Assembly (NCBI GenBank): GCA_958349055.1
Contig: CATWBO010000054.1
Span: 1-7,592 of the forward strand
DNA: 7,592 bases
Direction: 5' to 3'
Origin: an uncultured bacterium
GTDB lineage: Bacteria > Actinomycetota > Coriobacteriia > Coriobacteriales > Coriobacteriaceae
In this document: in pieces, positions 7,135-7,592 of the stretch
How positions within the stretch are numbered: position 1 is the first letter of the stretch
Layout: every line of letters starts with the position of its first letter
Made by a program: the position numbers and the translations under genes
The notes under the pieces: generated by a model
What the model was told of the DNA's origin: nothing
The model's database searches: none
Seen by the model: only the letters and a program-made list of their open reading frames with translations

Positions 7135-7180
7135 AACCACCACAAAGGGGACAGGCACCTTTGTGGTGGTTATTTATTGC
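7135..7180 (+). terminator. Strong terminator after the dehydrogenase gene, REP-like loop
   Basis: A perfect 14-bp stem (7135-7148 with 7158-7171) with a 9-base loop is followed by TTATTTATT on the plus strand. On the minus strand the same stem is followed by TTTT, so it may work in both directions. The top of the hairpin reads GGGGACAGGCACC, a phrase I associate with dispersed palindromic repeats in gut and soil bacteria; that link is from memory. Confidence 0.85.
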
Positions 7181-7194
7181 TCCAGCATTCAGTT

Positions 7195-7247
7195 CGTACT
7201 CGAACCCGATTCTTTACGAGAAAAGGTTCGGGTACGTTATTTGTTTA
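7195..7247 (+). terminator. Terminator-like hairpin
   Basis: CGTACTCGAACC (7195-7206) pairs with GGTTCGGGTACG (7225-7236), 12 bp with one T-G wobble, around an 18-base loop that holds a small TTCT/AGAA stem. TTATTTGTTT follows on the plus strand. It lies only 24 bases after the dehydrogenase terminator hairpin and could act as a second stop. It could equally belong to the region to its right. Confidence 0.5.
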
Positions 7248-7297
7248 TCGGAAATTCTGCGGAAGGACTACTCGGAACGGTAAACAGGAACGAACAG

Positions 7298-7340
7298 AGG
7301 CAGGGTATCATCGTGGTGATGGTATCCTGCCTTTTGTTTT
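7298..7340 (+). terminator. Strong intrinsic terminator, possibly an attenuator
   Basis: AGGCAGGGTATCATC (7298-7312) pairs with GATGGTATCCTGCCT (7318-7332), 15 bp with two G-U wobbles and a 5-base loop. It runs straight into TTTTGTTTT. No gene lies between this and the preceding terminators, so it probably ends a short RNA or a leader that begins between about 7237 and 7297. Confidence 0.65.
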
Positions 7341-7592
7341 GCGTGATCAAGGTCGCTTTATGCGAACTTGATCGCCACTTATATGGCGCATTGATGGCAA
7401 TTGCTTCGTACGTGCATACCGGGAGCCTGTACACCTCTGGCAAGGCGTAACACACTAGACTTTGTTCCAAAGTCCGTGTGCTAAGGGGGCAGGCCCCCTA
7501 GAATTCCTGAGGAGTGTGTACGCACGTACGCAGGAAAACGACAAAATTTCGCTATATCAGGACGTTCTTTCATTGGAGAGTATGGTATACAC

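Larger units (their letters stand above)
7190..7592. other. Hairpin-rich, lower-GC stretch without a clear gene; possible edge of an integrated element
   Basis: GC is about 48% by hand count of 7201-7592, well below the adjacent gene. Frames of 70-95 codons cross the hairpins on both strands, have no good ribosome site and no family-like sequence, so they are not called. Besides two terminator-like hairpins listed separately, there is a 14-bp stem with one mismatch at 7343-7356/7362-7375. Another pairs CACAC and GACTTTG (7451-7464) with CAAAGTC and GTGTG (7468-7480). A third is AGGGGG/CCCCCT at 7484-7499. The string CACACTAGACTT with its returning GTGTGCT resembles, from memory, the region after tetM in Tn916-type conjugative transposons. 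A frame is open from the GTG at 7516 to the edge, and GGAG stands just before an ATG at 7582. Confidence 0.4.

Noticed and set aside
7163..7450. 95-codon plus-strand frame at the right
   Set aside because: Its start lies in a terminator stem and it runs through three further hairpins. The apparent hydrophobic stretch is the translation of a terminator.
7237..7470. 77-codon minus-strand frame at the right
   Set aside because: It spans the same hairpins in the opposite direction with no ribosome site. It may recur in databases only because the DNA itself is conserved.

Overview
The window looks like chromosome from a GC-rich, gut-type actinobacterium of the class Coriobacteriia, probably Collinsella or a close relative. 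This is an inference from protein flavour, base composition and gene order; no search was run. Five protein genes can be supported. Four lie on the minus strand in the order ileS, lspA, rluD, glycosyltransferase, and one iron-dependent alcohol/glycerol dehydrogenase gene points the other way.

Region 1-2445 holds, on the minus strand, the N-terminal 250 codons of a membrane-anchored family 2 glycosyltransferase that runs off the left edge, then an RluA/RluD-type pseudouridine synthase, then lipoprotein signal peptidase LspA. lspA and rluD share one base (TAATG) and are almost certainly co-transcribed. The gap 2446-2752 holds no gene. It contains a 98-base element closed by perfect 15-bp inverted repeats, and a perfect 16-bp hairpin that swallows the ileS stop codon.

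Region 2753-5900 is isoleucyl-tRNA synthetase with its control region. The leader is a clear T-box riboswitch: ATC (Ile) specifier codon, AGAGAG motif in Stem I, UGGU in a 7-base bulge, and mutually exclusive antiterminator and intrinsic terminator. The gene starts at a GTG at 5554 that follows AAAGGGG; the longer frame reaching 5659 runs through the riboswitch and is not real.

Region 6041-7123 is the dehydrogenase, followed by a strong terminator whose loop carries a REP-like sequence. From about 7190 to the right edge GC falls to about 48% (hand count, 7201-7592) against 68% in a sampled line of the dehydrogenase (6601-6660). No convincing complete gene is present there; instead there are at least five hairpins, two of them terminator-like. 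This may be the edge of an integrated mobile element, with its first gene starting at or beyond the window end.

Most of the window is ordinary core genome. I see no complete undescribed system. The items most worth a second look are the transcription-terminating T-box in an actinobacterium, the 98-base inverted-repeat element, and the hairpin-rich right edge.
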